Positions 16,750-25,283 of a stretch of 64,000 nt of DNA are shown piece after piece. The first letter of the stretch is position 1. The number at the start of each line of letters is the position of its first letter. A model generated the notes under the pieces. The model was not told the DNA's origin and searched no databases. It saw only the letters and a list, made by a program, of their open reading frames with translations. The translations under genes were made by a program, and so were the position numbers. Source of the DNA: Luteimonas rhizosphaericola (GTDB taxonomy: Bacteria > Pseudomonadota > Gammaproteobacteria > Xanthomonadales > Xanthomonadaceae); the NCBI RefSeq assembly GCF_029888045.1, contig NZ_JARXRN010000016.1, positions 387,159-451,158 on the forward strand, written 5' to 3'.

Positions 16750-17868
16750 TCAGCGCGGCGCCACGTAGCCGCCCGGAACCCCGCCAGGCGAGAGGACGAG
16801 CTGCCAGAGCTGGATCAGCCGCGTGCGGAAGCACGCCATCGACGCGGCCAGGTAGTAGCGCCACATGCGCCGGAAGCGCTCGTCGTAGCGCGCGTCCAGC
16901 CGCGGCCAGGCGACCTCGACGTTCGCGCGCCAGGCCTGCAGGGTGCGGTCGTAGTCGGCGCCAAAGTTGTGCCAGTCCTCGAGCACGAAGCGGCCTTCGA
17001 GGACCGTGGCCAGCTGCGCCGCGGACGGCAGCATCGAGTTGGGGAAGATGTACTTCGCGATCCACGGATCGGTGTGCCTTCGGCTGCGATTGCCGCCGAT
17101 GGTGTGCAGCAGGAACAGGCCGTCCGGGTCCAGCCAGCGCCGGGCGAGGTCGAAGTAGCGGGCGTAATTGCGCACGCCCACGTGTTCGAACATCCCGATC
17201 GAGACGATCCGGTCGAAGCGGCCGTCGAACCCGCGGTAGTCCTGCACGCGGATCTCGATCGGCCAGCCGGCGCACAGCGCGGACGCGTAGGCCGCCTGTT
17301 CGCGCGAGATGGTCAGGCCAACGCCCGACACGCCGTAGCGCTCGGCCGCGAACCGGAGCATCTCGCCCCAGCCGCACCCGATGTCGAGCAGGCGCATGCC
17401 GGGCCGCAGCCCGAGCTTGCGGCAGCACAGGTCGAGCTTGGCCTCCTGCGCGGCATCCAGGTCCGGTGCGTCGCGCCAGTAGCCGCAGCTGTAGACCAGG
17501 CGCCGGCCGAGCATCGCGGCGTAGAGGTCGTTGCCGAGATCGTAATGTCGCTCGCCCACCGCGCGTCCGCGGCGTCCGCGCTGCAGGTTGAACAGGCGCG
17601 CGAGCAGCGCGATGCGCACGTCGGCCAGTCCCAGCACGCGCCGTTCGAGCCCGGCGGCGAGCACGCGCTGCAGGAAACCGTCGAGCGAGTCCGCCTCCCA
17701 GCCGCCGTCCATGTACGATTCGCCCAGCGCCAGCGAACCGCCCGACAGCAACCGCGCCGGCACCCGCGGATCATGGATGCGCAGGTCCCAGGGGCGTTCG
17801 CCGTCCAGGCGCACGTCCGCCTCGGCCAGCAGGGACTGCAGACGGTTCCGGAACCGATCCTCGCGCAT
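16750..17868 (-). CDS. cfa: Cyclopropane-fatty-acyl-phospholipid synthase-type methyltransferase
   Basis: A SAM-dependent methyltransferase of 372 aa that transfers a methylene group onto unsaturated phospholipid acyl chains at the inner membrane. Family motifs are HYDLGNDLY near 108, CGYW near 127, the SAM site LLDIGCGWGEML near 160, GLTISREQ near 184 and SIGMFEHVG near 222. It lacks the extra C-terminal length of E. coli Cfa (382 aa) by only a few residues. Two cfa-like paralogues are common in this family, and whether this one makes cyclopropane rings or another methylation cannot be settled from sequence. It is followed upstream (higher coordinates) by the DUF3298 lipoprotein gene in the same direction. 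Confidence 0.88.
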   Translation of the reverse strand: MREDRFRNRLQSLLAEADVRLDGERPWDLRIHDPRVPARLLSGGSLALGESYMDGGWEADSLDGFLQRVLAAGLERRVLGLADVRIALLARLFNLQRGRRGRAVGERHYDLGNDLYAAMLGRRLVYSCGYWRDAPDLDAAQEAKLDLCCRKLGLRPGMRLLDIGCGWGEMLRFAAERYGVSGVGLTISREQAAYASALCAGWPIEIRVQDYRGFDGRFDRIVSIGMFEHVGVRNYARYFDLARRWLDPDGLFLLHTIGGNRSRRHTDPWIAKYIFPNSMLPSAAQLATVLEGRFVLEDWHNFGADYDRTLQAWRANVEVAWPRLDARYDERFRRMWRYYLAASMACFRTRLIQLWQLVLSPGGVPGGYVAPR

Positions 17869-17916
17869 GCTCCCGCCTTCGGGGCGGGACGGCGCCCGGC
17901 CCCAGCGGGAGCGAGT

Positions 17917-18762
17917 CTACTGCGGCGCGGAGGCCTCGGAAAACAGCGGGCGGTACGTCTCGTCGACATGCGGCAGCAGCACGGCCGCCGGCACCTCCAC
18001 CGTCTGCACGCCATCGGAGTACGGCCCGACCTGGTAGGGCGGGAACACGAAGCGCAGCGCCACCAGGCGCCCGTCGGTGCCGGTGACCGGTTCGAACTCG
18101 GAGAAGCTGTCGGCCTCGGGCGTGGCGCCTTCGTCGATCATGCGCCCCGCCGAGCGCACCACCCGCTCGCGCTCGGCAGGATCGAGGTCGTCGGCATCCA
18201 CCCGCTGCGACAGCGCCGCATGCAGCTGCTCGCGCACGTAGCGCGCGATCGCGCGCCAGGCCTCGGGGTCGCGGACCAGCGCGTCGGCGGTGAGCAGCCT
18301 ATCCTGCTGCGGCAGCCAGACGAAACGCGCGATCAGCGGCGCGCCGTGGGCGCCGCCGGTGAAGCTGCTGCCGTCGGCGGCCACCGCGAAGATCTCCGGC
18401 GTGTCGGCGATGACCTTGTATTCGAGGGCCAGGTCGTAGAGCGTGCCCGCCGTCGCGTCGGCCTCGAGGCCGGCGACCGCCTCCATCAGATCCTCGCGCG
18501 CGGCGTCGGAATAGGCCTTCAGTTCGGCGGCCAGGCCAGGGTAGCGGTTGACCTCCGGCGGGTAGGTGATGCCGACGATGTAGCGCGGGTCGGTCTCCAC
18601 CACGTCTGCGAGTTCCACAGGCTCGCGCGGCGGTTCGGCGAGCGGCACTTCGCCCTGGGGCGTGGGCGTCGCGGCGGCCGGCGCGCGTGGCGCCTCGTCG
18701 CGACAGGCCACCAGCGCGAGCGCCAGCAGCGGCAGGACAAACGGGCGAGACAGCCGGATCAT
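17917..18762 (-). CDS. RsiV-like (DUF3298/DUF4163) lipoprotein
   Basis: A 281-aa envelope protein. The signal FVLPLLALALVAC ends in a lipobox with C20 as the acylated residue, followed by a Pro/Ala-rich linker. Residues about 60-270 carry a DUF4163-DUF3298 region, recognised by NRYPGLAAEL, SSFTGGAHGA and the C-terminal PPYQVGPYSDG. In Bacillus this fold is the extracytoplasmic part of the anti-sigma factor RsiV, which binds lysozyme, and the same fold occurs in PdaC-associated domains. Here there is no transmembrane anti-sigma part and no sigma factor gene beside it, so a structural or lysozyme-binding role is only a possibility. Confidence 0.75.
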   Translation of the reverse strand: MIRLSRPFVLPLLALALVACRDEAPRAPAAATPTPQGEVPLAEPPREPVELADVVETDPRYIVGITYPPEVNRYPGLAAELKAYSDAAREDLMEAVAGLEADATAGTLYDLALEYKVIADTPEIFAVAADGSSFTGGAHGAPLIARFVWLPQQDRLLTADALVRDPEAWRAIARYVREQLHAALSQRVDADDLDPAERERVVRSAGRMIDEGATPEADSFSEFEPVTGTDGRLVALRFVFPPYQVGPYSDGVQTVEVPAAVLLPHVDETYRPLFSEASAPQ

Positions 18763-18804
18763 TCCTCACGTCCCCTGTGAACGGTGTCGGGTGGAAGGCG
18801 CGCA

Positions 18805-18833
18805 AGCATACGCGCGGTCTAACGTTTTTGTAA
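18805..18833 (-). promoter_or_regulatory. Probable sigma-70 promoter of the DUF3298 lipoprotein gene
   Basis: On the minus strand TTACAA (18828-18833) and TATGCT (18805-18810) are separated by exactly 17 bp, and the start codon follows about 42 nt further on. The rest of the 18763-19072 gap holds only the csp terminator and no recognisable gene. Confidence 0.5.
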
Positions 18834-19008
18834 CAAGCTCCCGGTGCACGTGGAGTCAAGGCCGCGCATACGCCGCTCCCGCGTTTGCGCGCGGCGGTGG
18901 ATGGGCGACGGACATGCGCCGCTTCAAGGGGCGTCGGCGGGGACGCGCCCGCCCAGCGGGCGGTTCGGCACTTCGCCGGGCGACGTCGCGATGCACGCCA
19001 CGGGCCGC

Positions 19009-19048
19009 ACAAAAGAACGAGCCCCGGGTGTCGCCACCCGGGGCTCGT
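19009..19048 (-). terminator. Strong rho-independent terminator of the cold shock gene
   Basis: The perfect 14-bp stem (19017-19030 with 19035-19048) has a GCGA loop in the transcript sense, a stable GNRA tetraloop. It is followed on the minus strand by TCTTTT. It lies 25 nt after the csp stop. Confidence 0.92.
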
Positions 19049-19072
19049 CTTTGTCGCGAATGGCGGCGTCGC

Positions 19073-19285
19073 TTACAGCGGCTGCACTTCGTCGGCCTGC
19101 AGGCCCTTCTGGCCCTGCACGACCTTGAACGAGACCTTCTGGCCTTCCTGCAGCGACTTGAAGCCGGTGCCTTGGATCGAGCGGAAGTGGACGAACAGGT
19201 CCTGGCCGCTTTCCGGGGTGATGAAGCCGAAGCCCTTGGCGTCGTTGAACCACTTGACGGTGCCGGTCTGACGATCTCCAGTCAT
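19073..19285 (-). CDS. Cold shock-like protein, CspA family
   Basis: A 70-aa single cold-shock domain that binds single-stranded RNA or DNA and acts as an RNA chaperone. RNP1 is KGFGFI near residue 18 and RNP2 is LFVHF near 30, both intact, with aromatic residues WFN and FGF for base stacking. The ATG follows AAGGAG. The stretch upstream to the rluF stop (19286-19530, 245 bp) is non-coding and long enough for the structured leader usual in csp genes. It contains alternating GC-rich stems, but I see no exact cold-box. The gene ends in a very strong terminator, so it is monocistronic. Confidence 0.96.
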   Translation of the reverse strand: MTGDRQTGTVKWFNDAKGFGFITPESGQDLFVHFRSIQGTGFKSLQEGQKVSFKVVQGQKGLQADEVQPL

Positions 19286-19530
19286 GGAGCTACTCCTTGG
19301 AACAAAACAGTGGATGGATACCAGGCTCCACCCGGGATGCCTGGACTGTCATCGAGCAAGGGGTAACGCGAACGATGGAGCGGATCGCCTGGAGCGGCCG
19401 CCGGGGGGGACGGCTGGTGACTCTTGTGATCTACCGCATCGGAGCCACGATGTACCGTGATCCCGGCCTTGAACAGTGCGCGAACGATAGCGCACTTTCC
19501 GGGGGCTGTGTAAACCCCCTGGGGTACGCC

Positions 19531-20259
19531 CTACCAGGCCTCGCGGCCCGGGACCAGGGCGGCCAGCTCGGGGTCGGTGAGGTTGCGCCACTGGCCCGGC
19601 TTGAGGTGCCCCAGCTGGACCGGGCCGATCCGCACCCGCCGCAGCTGCTTCACCCGCAGCCCGAAGTGGGCCGCCATCAGCCGGATCTGCCGGTTCAGGC
19701 CCTGCACCAGCACGATCCGGAAGCCGAAGCGCCCGACCTTGCCGGTCCGGCACGGCAGGGTCATCTGGCCGTGCACCGGCACCCCCCGGCTCATCCCGCG
19801 CAGGAATTCAGCCGTCACCGGATGGTTCACCGCCACCAGGTACTCCTTTTCCAGCTTGTTCTCGGCGCGCAGGATCGCGTTGACGATGTCCCCGTTGCTG
19901 GTCAGCAGGATCAGGCCCTCGGACTCCTTGTCCAGGCGTCCGATCGGGAAGATCCGCTGTTCGTGGCCGACGAAATCGACGATGTTGCCCTTGACCGCCG
20001 ACTCGGTGGTGCAGGTCACCCCCACCGGCTTGTTGAGCGCGATGTACACGTGCCGGCGCCTGCCCTTCGCGGCGGTGCGCGTGCGCAGCGGCTGGCCGTC
20101 GAGCAGGACCGCATCGCCCTCGCCCACCTCGGCGCCGATGCGCGCGCGCACGCCATTCACGCTCACCCGGCCCTCGCCGATCATGCGGTCGGCTTCGCGC
20201 CGGGAGCAGTGGCCGGTGTCGGCGATGTAGCGGTTCAGGCGCATGCGGCTGCGGGGCAT
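19531..20259 (-). CDS. rluF: 23S rRNA pseudouridine synthase RluF-like
   Basis: A 242-aa RsuA/RluB-family pseudouridine synthase. An S4 RNA-binding domain occupies about 6-65 (RLNRYIADTGHCSRREAD). The catalytic aspartate is in GRLDKESEGL near 117, and LVQGLNRQIRLMAAHFG near 182 is the C-terminal family motif. The sequence FVGHEQRIFPIGRLDKESEG and GDIVNAILRAENKLEKEYLV match RluF (U2604 of 23S rRNA) better than RluB or RsuA. E. coli RluF is longer at its C-terminus (290 aa). The start could be 20259 or the ATG at 20244. A GNAT gene in the same direction lies 73 bp upstream. Confidence 0.88.
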   Translation of the reverse strand: MPRSRMRLNRYIADTGHCSRREADRMIGEGRVSVNGVRARIGAEVGEGDAVLLDGQPLRTRTAAKGRRRHVYIALNKPVGVTCTTESAVKGNIVDFVGHEQRIFPIGRLDKESEGLILLTSNGDIVNAILRAENKLEKEYLVAVNHPVTAEFLRGMSRGVPVHGQMTLPCRTGKVGRFGFRIVLVQGLNRQIRLMAAHFGLRVKQLRRVRIGPVQLGHLKPGQWRNLTDPELAALVPGREAW

Positions 20260-20332
20260 CGACGGGGCGCGCAGTCTGGCAGATCGCGCCTGCGGCGCGC
20301 ATCCGCAGCCACCGCGCCACCGGGTCGGGCTC

Positions 20333-20614
20333 TCAGCCGGTCGCCAGCAGGTCGGCGAACTCCGGGTGGCGTTCGCTCCATTCCGCGGCATAGCTGCAGC
20401 GCGGCTCCACCCGCAGCCCTGCCGCGCGCGCATGCTCGAACGCCGCGCGGACGAGCTGGCCCGCCAGACCGCGCCCACGCAGTTCCGGCGGCACGCCGGT
20501 ATGCACGATCACCAGGCGCCCTCCGGCCAGCTGGTAGTCCAGTACCGCCCGCCCTTCCGGGAACACGGCCTCGAAACGCTGGCCTTCGTGGTGGCGGATG
20601 TCGATGGGGTCCAT
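20333..20614 (-). CDS. GNAT-like N-acetyltransferase, YjdJ-type
   Basis: A compact acetyltransferase domain of 93 aa. The acetyl-CoA pyrophosphate loop is ELRGRGLAGQLV (about 46-57), matching the Q/R-x-x-G-x-G/A pattern, and the C-terminal CSYAAEWSERHPE is the hallmark of the short YjdJ subgroup. This subgroup resembles eukaryotic GTLF3B-like proteins, and the substrate is unknown. The start at 20614 follows a strong AGGAGG site. It probably shares a transcript with rluF downstream. Confidence 0.8.
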   Translation of the reverse strand: MDPIDIRHHEGQRFEAVFPEGRAVLDYQLAGGRLVIVHTGVPPELRGRGLAGQLVRAAFEHARAAGLRVEPRCSYAAEWSERHPEFADLLATG

Positions 20615-20753
20615 GGGGCCTCCTGCGGTGGCGATGCGTCGGGGACCTGCATTGTGGGCGATGCGTCCGGCCGCGTCGGTCACCCCGGCGCGCAGGCGGC
20701 CCACGGGTGACGCTGGAGGGCGTCGGTTATTTGACGCCGGTCACGCTTCGCTC

Positions 20754-20770
20754 TGGCACGGAACATGCTT
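20754..20770 (+). promoter_or_regulatory. Sigma-54 (RpoN) -24/-12 promoter
   Basis: CTGGCACGGAACATGCT matches the RpoN consensus TTGGCACG-N4-TTGCW at all positions but two. The invariant GG (20756-20757) and GC (20768-20769) are separated by exactly 10 bp. Transcription would start near 20781, about 30 nt before the ATG at 20813. No enhancer-binding site is identified. Confidence 0.7.
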
Positions 20771-20812
20771 CCCAGTCCCGTGTACGACCAGCTTCATGAA
20801 CAGGGGAGTCCC

Positions 20813-20995
20813 ATGATCGACAGCGCAACCCAGCAGCAGGCCATCGTGCGCCTGTTCGACCTCGTCCGCACCGGCGACGTCGACAACCTCGAATTCTCGC
20901 AGCTCGACTCGCTCGTCTACGGCGCGCTCGAGCAGACCTACCAGGTCACCGAGCGCGAGAGCAGCCAGCGCATCGTCCGCACCACCGCGCTGTGA
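20813..20995 (+). CDS. Small conserved-type hypothetical protein (60 aa)
   Basis: I do not recognise this protein. The best start is ATG 20813, preceded by AGGGGAG at a normal distance. An earlier in-frame ATG at 20765 lies inside the sigma-54 promoter and cannot be used from it. The 60-aa product is soluble and acidic, with two amphipathic helices predicted by eye: ATQQQAIVRLFDLVRTG and SQLDSLVYGALEQTYQVTE. It has no cysteines, no membrane segment and no signal. The gene is monocistronic, convergent with the rhomboid gene 39 bp away. Codon use is like that of its neighbours. Control by RpoN would tie it to nitrogen status, motility or surface functions, but this is inference. Confidence 0.75.
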   Translation: MIDSATQQQAIVRLFDLVRTGDVDNLEFSQLDSLVYGALEQTYQVTERESSQRIVRTTAL

Positions 20996-21034
20996 CCGCC
21001 GCTTCGCGGTGGGGCCGCGGCCCCGCCGCACCGC

Positions 21035-21649
21035 TCAGCCGAACGAGGGGCTGAGCAGGCGCGAGACGAAGGTGGACGCCACCCGCGGCTCCATCAGCAC
21101 CGTGAACAGCACGCCGTAGGCCGCGCCCCACAGGTGGGCGCTGTGGTTGACGTTGTCGCCGCCGCGCCGGTCCATCCAGATCGAATAGCCGATGTACAGC
21201 GCGGCATAGACGATCGCCGGCACCGGCAGGAAGAACACGAAGATCAGGCTCCACGGGGCGAACAGGATGAAGCTGAAAAGCACCGCCGAGACCGCGCCGG
21301 ACGCGCCCAGGCTGCGGTAGCCGGCGTCCCTCTGGTGCCGGAAGTAGGTCGGCATGATCGCCATCACGATCGCCGACAGGTAGAACGCGGCGAAGCCCAG
21401 GTGTCCGATGCGGTCGACGAACACCGGCTCGATCGAACGCCCGAAGAAGAACAGCGTGATCATGTTGAACAGCAGGTGCTGGGCATCGGCGTGGATGAAG
21501 CCGTGGGTGACCAGCCGGTCGTACTGGCGGTGGCGGTCGATCGCCGGCGGCCACAGGATCAGCCGGTCCAGCAGGCGACGGTCGTTGAACGCGCGCCAGG
21601 ACACGAACACGGTGATGGCGATCAGGGCGAAGGTGACGATGGATTGCAT
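21035..21649 (-). CDS. Rhomboid family intramembrane serine protease
   Basis: A six-helix inner-membrane protease of 204 aa. The catalytic serine is S117 in SLGASGAVSA and the catalytic histidine is H172 in SAHLWGAAYG. The oxyanion-related HxxxN motif is H58-LLF-N62 in helix 2. The protein is short, with only a small N-terminal extension, like GlpG without its cytoplasmic domain. The substrate is unknown. It lies 18 bp downstream of the POT transporter gene in the same direction, so the two are probably co-transcribed. Confidence 0.92.
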   Translation of the reverse strand: MQSIVTFALIAITVFVSWRAFNDRRLLDRLILWPPAIDRHRQYDRLVTHGFIHADAQHLLFNMITLFFFGRSIEPVFVDRIGHLGFAAFYLSAIVMAIMPTYFRHQRDAGYRSLGASGAVSAVLFSFILFAPWSLIFVFFLPVPAIVYAALYIGYSIWMDRRGGDNVNHSAHLWGAAYGVLFTVLMEPRVASTFVSRLLSPSFG

Positions 21650-21667
21650 GCGGGCTGCCGGCTGGCC

Positions 21668-23299
21668 TCAGGTCGCGACGCGGTAATTGTCCTGCATCGG
21701 GTAGCGCCGCGCATACAGCGCGAATGCCAGCGCCGCGACGAACGCGAAGGCGGCGAAGAAGAACATCAGGAAGGCCGGTTCGCTCAGGCCGGTCTGCGCG
21801 ATCATCGCCCGGAAGCCCTCGTTGCGCACGCCGGCGTTGGTCAGCAGCACCCACAGGCTGCCGAAGGTGCTGGTGAGGTACCAGAACGCCATGATCACGC
21901 CCTTCATGGCGTGCGGCGCCTGGCTGTAGGCGAACTCCAGCGCGGTGGCCGACACCAGCACCTCGCCGAAGGTCAGCAGCAGGTAGGGCAGCGACTGCCA
22001 CGCCAGCGAGACCTCCGCGCCGCCGTCGATCCACAGCTGCAGCACGCCGGCCACGATCCACGACACGCCCGAGATGGCGATGCCCCAGCCCATCCGCCGC
22101 AGCGCGGTGACCACGAAGCCCATCCTGCGCAGCAGCGGATACAGCACGATGTTGTTGAACGGGATCAGCAGCATCACCAGCAGCGGGTTGAGGGCCTGCA
22201 TCTGCGCCGGCTCCTTCACCAGCCAGCTCGGCCACCACCACTGCTCGTGCGGCACCACCATCGCGTTGCCCTGGATGATCCAGGTCGAGGCCTTCTGGTC
22301 GAACAGCGACCAGAATGGGGTCACCAGCGCGAACACGATCAGGATCCGCAGCACCGCGCGCACGCCGTCCACCGCTGCATCCGGGTGTCGCCCGCGCGCG
22401 CGCTCGAGCTGCAGCGACGCGCCCCAGCCGCCGAACGCGATCAGCACGCCCAGCGCCAGGCAGGCGGTGATGACGAAGCCGAACGAGTCCGGCCACCAGG
22501 GCCCCGCCACGCCGATGGCCTTCAGCGCCCACAGCGCCAGCATCAGTCCCGCCACCGCGATCCCGCCCCAGGCCACCAGGGTGCCGGCGTTGCCCTGCCC
22601 GGTGCGGCGCTCGCGCAGCGCGGTGCGCACCACGTTGAGGAACGAATGCGGATCGTTGCCCGACGGCGGCACGTTGACGTACTGCCTGCGACCCATCCAG
22701 AAGATCACCGTGGCGATGAACATCAGCACCCCGGGCACGCCGAACGCCACCGCCGGGCCGAAGTTGCGCAGCAGCAACGGCGCGAACAGCGAGGCGAAGA
22801 ACGAGCCGAAGTTGATGATCCAGTAGAACGCGTCGAAGACCAGCTTCGCCTTGTCCTTGTTGGTCTGGTCGAACTGGTCGCCGCAGAAGCTCACCACCAG
22901 CGGCTTGATGCCGCCCGAGCCCAGCGCGATCAGGAACAGTCCGGTGTAGAAGCCGGTGCGGTGGCCCTCGAACAGCGCCAGGCAGGCGTGGCCCGCGCAG
23001 TAGATCAGCGAGAACCACAGCACCGTGTTGTACTTGCCGAAGAACCGGTCCGACAGCCAGCCGCCGAGCAGCGGGAAGAAGTACACCCCGATCACGAAGG
23101 TGTGGAAGACATCCTTCGCCATCGCCTCGCGCTCGCTGCCCTCGGGCAGGTACCCCAGCAGCACCGAGCTGATCAGGAACGGCACCAGGATGTTGCGCAT
23201 CCCGTAGAAGCTGAAGCGCTCGCAGGCCTCGTTGCCGATGATGTACTTGATCTGGCGCGGCATCGGCCGCTGCGGGGCGGGCGTGGCGGGTGTGCTCAT
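21668..23299 (-). CDS. POT/PTR2-family proton-dependent oligopeptide transporter
   Basis: A 543-aa inner-membrane importer of di- and tripeptides with 12 to 14 membrane spans. The proton-coupling motif ExxERFxFYG is present as E24-ACE27-RFSFYG, and the PTR2 signature region GSGGIKPLVVSFCGDQF is near 138. A second signature FNNIVLYPLL lies in the C-terminal half. The wide central loop and short C-terminus fit the bacterial POT group. Linkage to secreted peptidases (M14 divergent, M3 and M17 elsewhere in the window) suggests uptake of peptide breakdown products. The start is ATG 23299, with a Pro-rich N-terminus before the first helix. Confidence 0.92.
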   Translation of the reverse strand: MSTPATPAPQRPMPRQIKYIIGNEACERFSFYGMRNILVPFLISSVLLGYLPEGSEREAMAKDVFHTFVIGVYFFPLLGGWLSDRFFGKYNTVLWFSLIYCAGHACLALFEGHRTGFYTGLFLIALGSGGIKPLVVSFCGDQFDQTNKDKAKLVFDAFYWIINFGSFFASLFAPLLLRNFGPAVAFGVPGVLMFIATVIFWMGRRQYVNVPPSGNDPHSFLNVVRTALRERRTGQGNAGTLVAWGGIAVAGLMLALWALKAIGVAGPWWPDSFGFVITACLALGVLIAFGGWGASLQLERARGRHPDAAVDGVRAVLRILIVFALVTPFWSLFDQKASTWIIQGNAMVVPHEQWWWPSWLVKEPAQMQALNPLLVMLLIPFNNIVLYPLLRRMGFVVTALRRMGWGIAISGVSWIVAGVLQLWIDGGAEVSLAWQSLPYLLLTFGEVLVSATALEFAYSQAPHAMKGVIMAFWYLTSTFGSLWVLLTNAGVRNEGFRAMIAQTGLSEPAFLMFFFAAFAFVAALAFALYARRYPMQDNYRVAT

Positions 23300-23424
23300 G
23301 CGGGAAGACCGTTCGGGCGCGGAGCGGGCAGGCTACCCGATCCCGGCAGGCCCGTCCTCCCGGACCATCGCCACATGCGCGGCGGCCGTCCGCTGGCATC
23401 ATGCCCGCTCGCCGAATCTCCGGA

Positions 23425-25194
23425 ATGCCGATGAAGCCCCTGCTGCTCGCCACCGCCCTCGCCACGCTGGCCACGCCGCTCGCCGCGCCGGCGCAGGCGC
23501 CTCTGACCACCGTCGCCGAGCGCAGCGGTTTCGCCCAAACCGGCCGCTACGACGAGACGATCGCCCTGTGCGCCGCCTTCGCGCGCGAGTATCCCGATGC
23601 GGTGCGCTGCATCGATTTCGGCAGCACGCCGGAGGGCCGGCCGATGAAGGCGCTGGTGGCCTCGCGCAGCGGTGCGCTGACGCCTGGCGACGCGCACGCG
23701 CGCGGGCTGCCGGTGGTGTTGATGCAGGGCGGCATCCACGCCGGCGAGATCGACGGCAAGGACGCCGGGTTCCTGGCCCTGCGCCAGACGCTCGACGGCG
23801 ATGCCGCCGGCGACGCCCTGGAGCGGCTGGTGTGGGTGTTCGTGCCGGTGTTCAACGTCGACGGCCACGAGCGCTTCGGCGCCTGGAACCGCCCCAACCA
23901 GCGCGGCCCCGCGCAGATGGGCTGGCGCACCACGGCGCAGAACTACAACCTCAACCGCGACTACGCCAAGGCCGATTCGCCGGAGATGCGGGCGATGCTG
24001 CGCCTGGTCGAGGACTGGGACCCGATCGCCACCATCGACCTGCACGCCACCAACGGCGCCCAGTTCGAGCACGACATCTCGATCCAGGTCGAACCGCTGC
24101 ACGGCGGCGACGAGACCCTGCGCGAGGCCGGGCTGTCGCTGCGCGAGCGCACCATCGCCGACCTCGCCGCGCAGGGCTCGCTGCCGCTGCCGTTCTATCC
24201 GTCCTTCACGGACTTCCAGGACCCCGCCTCGGGTTTCGAGGACGGCGTCTCGCCGCCGCGTTTCTCCACCGGCTACTTCCCGCTGCGCAACCGGCTGGCG
24301 ATGCTGGTCGAGACCCACTCCTGGAAGCCGTACCCGGTGCGGGTGCGGATCACCCGCAACACCATCGTCTCGGTGCTCGGGCAGATCGCGCGCGACGGCC
24401 GCGACTGGATGGCGCTGGCGCGCGCGGCCGATGCGCGCGACCTGGCCGGCACCCCGGTACCGCTGGACTACCGCGCCACCGACCGCACCCGCACGATCGA
24501 CTTCCGCGGCTACGCCTACACGCGCACTCCTTCGGAGATCTCCGGCGCCCCGATGACCCGCTACGACGACTCCACGCCGCAGGTGTGGAAGGTGCCGCTG
24601 CGCGACGAGATCGTGCCGCGCACGGTGGTCGACGCGCCGCGCGGCGGCTACCTGGTGCCGGCCGCGTTCGCCGCGCGGGTGGGCGAGAGCCTGCGCGCGC
24701 ACGGGATCGTGCACAGCGTGCTGGCGGCACCCTGGCGCGCGAACGGCACCGAGGCCTTCCGCGCCACCGCCACCACGCTCGCCGCCGGCTCGGTGGAAGG
24801 CCACCAGCGCCTGTCCGTCGAGGGCGGTTGGTCGCGCGAGGAGCGCGAGGTGCCGGCCGGCTCGCTGTTCGTGCCCATCGCGCAGCCGAAGGCGCGGCTG
24901 GTGATGGCCCTGCTCGAGCCGCAGGCGCCCGACTCCCTGCTGCAGTGGGGCGTGTTCAACAACGCCTTCGAGCGCAAGGAATACATGGAAGCCTACGTCG
25001 CCGAAGCCGTGGCGCGCGAGATGCTGGCCGCGGACCCCGCCCTGCGCGCCGACTTCGAACGCCGGCTGCGCGAGGACGCCGGGTTCGCCGCCAGCCCCGC
25101 CGCCCGCCTCGAATTCTTCCATCGCCGGCACCCGTCCTGGGACGAGCGGCTGGACCTGTATCCGGTCCTGCGCACCGCGCACCGGCCCGACTGA
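23425..25194 (+). CDS. Secreted M14 family zinc carboxypeptidase
   Basis: A 589-aa exported metallopeptidase. The signal peptide MKPLLLATALATLATPLAAP begins at M3, and the start could be 23425 or 23431. The M14 zinc ligands are H105 and E108 in GGIHAGEIDGKD and H207 in TIDLHATNG. The general-base glutamate is E296 in MLVETHSWKPYP. The catalytic domain ends near 340. The remaining 250 residues form an additional domain with YLVPAAFA and LFVPIAQPKARL, a layout seen in large M14 proteins of Xanthomonadaceae. It is divergent from the POT peptide transporter, which suggests they share a promoter region and a peptide-use function. Confidence 0.88.
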   Translation: MPMKPLLLATALATLATPLAAPAQAPLTTVAERSGFAQTGRYDETIALCAAFAREYPDAVRCIDFGSTPEGRPMKALVASRSGALTPGDAHARGLPVVLMQGGIHAGEIDGKDAGFLALRQTLDGDAAGDALERLVWVFVPVFNVDGHERFGAWNRPNQRGPAQMGWRTTAQNYNLNRDYAKADSPEMRAMLRLVEDWDPIATIDLHATNGAQFEHDISIQVEPLHGGDETLREAGLSLRERTIADLAAQGSLPLPFYPSFTDFQDPASGFEDGVSPPRFSTGYFPLRNRLAMLVETHSWKPYPVRVRITRNTIVSVLGQIARDGRDWMALARAADARDLAGTPVPLDYRATDRTRTIDFRGYAYTRTPSEISGAPMTRYDDSTPQVWKVPLRDEIVPRTVVDAPRGGYLVPAAFAARVGESLRAHGIVHSVLAAPWRANGTEAFRATATTLAAGSVEGHQRLSVEGGWSREEREVPAGSLFVPIAQPKARLVMALLEPQAPDSLLQWGVFNNAFERKEYMEAYVAEAVAREMLAADPALRADFERRLREDAGFAASPAARLEFFHRRHPSWDERLDLYPVLRTAHRPD

Positions 25195-25283
25195 GGCCGC
25201 GGCCACGACGCGGCGCGGACCCGGTTTGCGCCGCCGCCGCGCATGGCCGACAGTGGCGGCCCGGCCCCTCGCGGAGACCCGCC

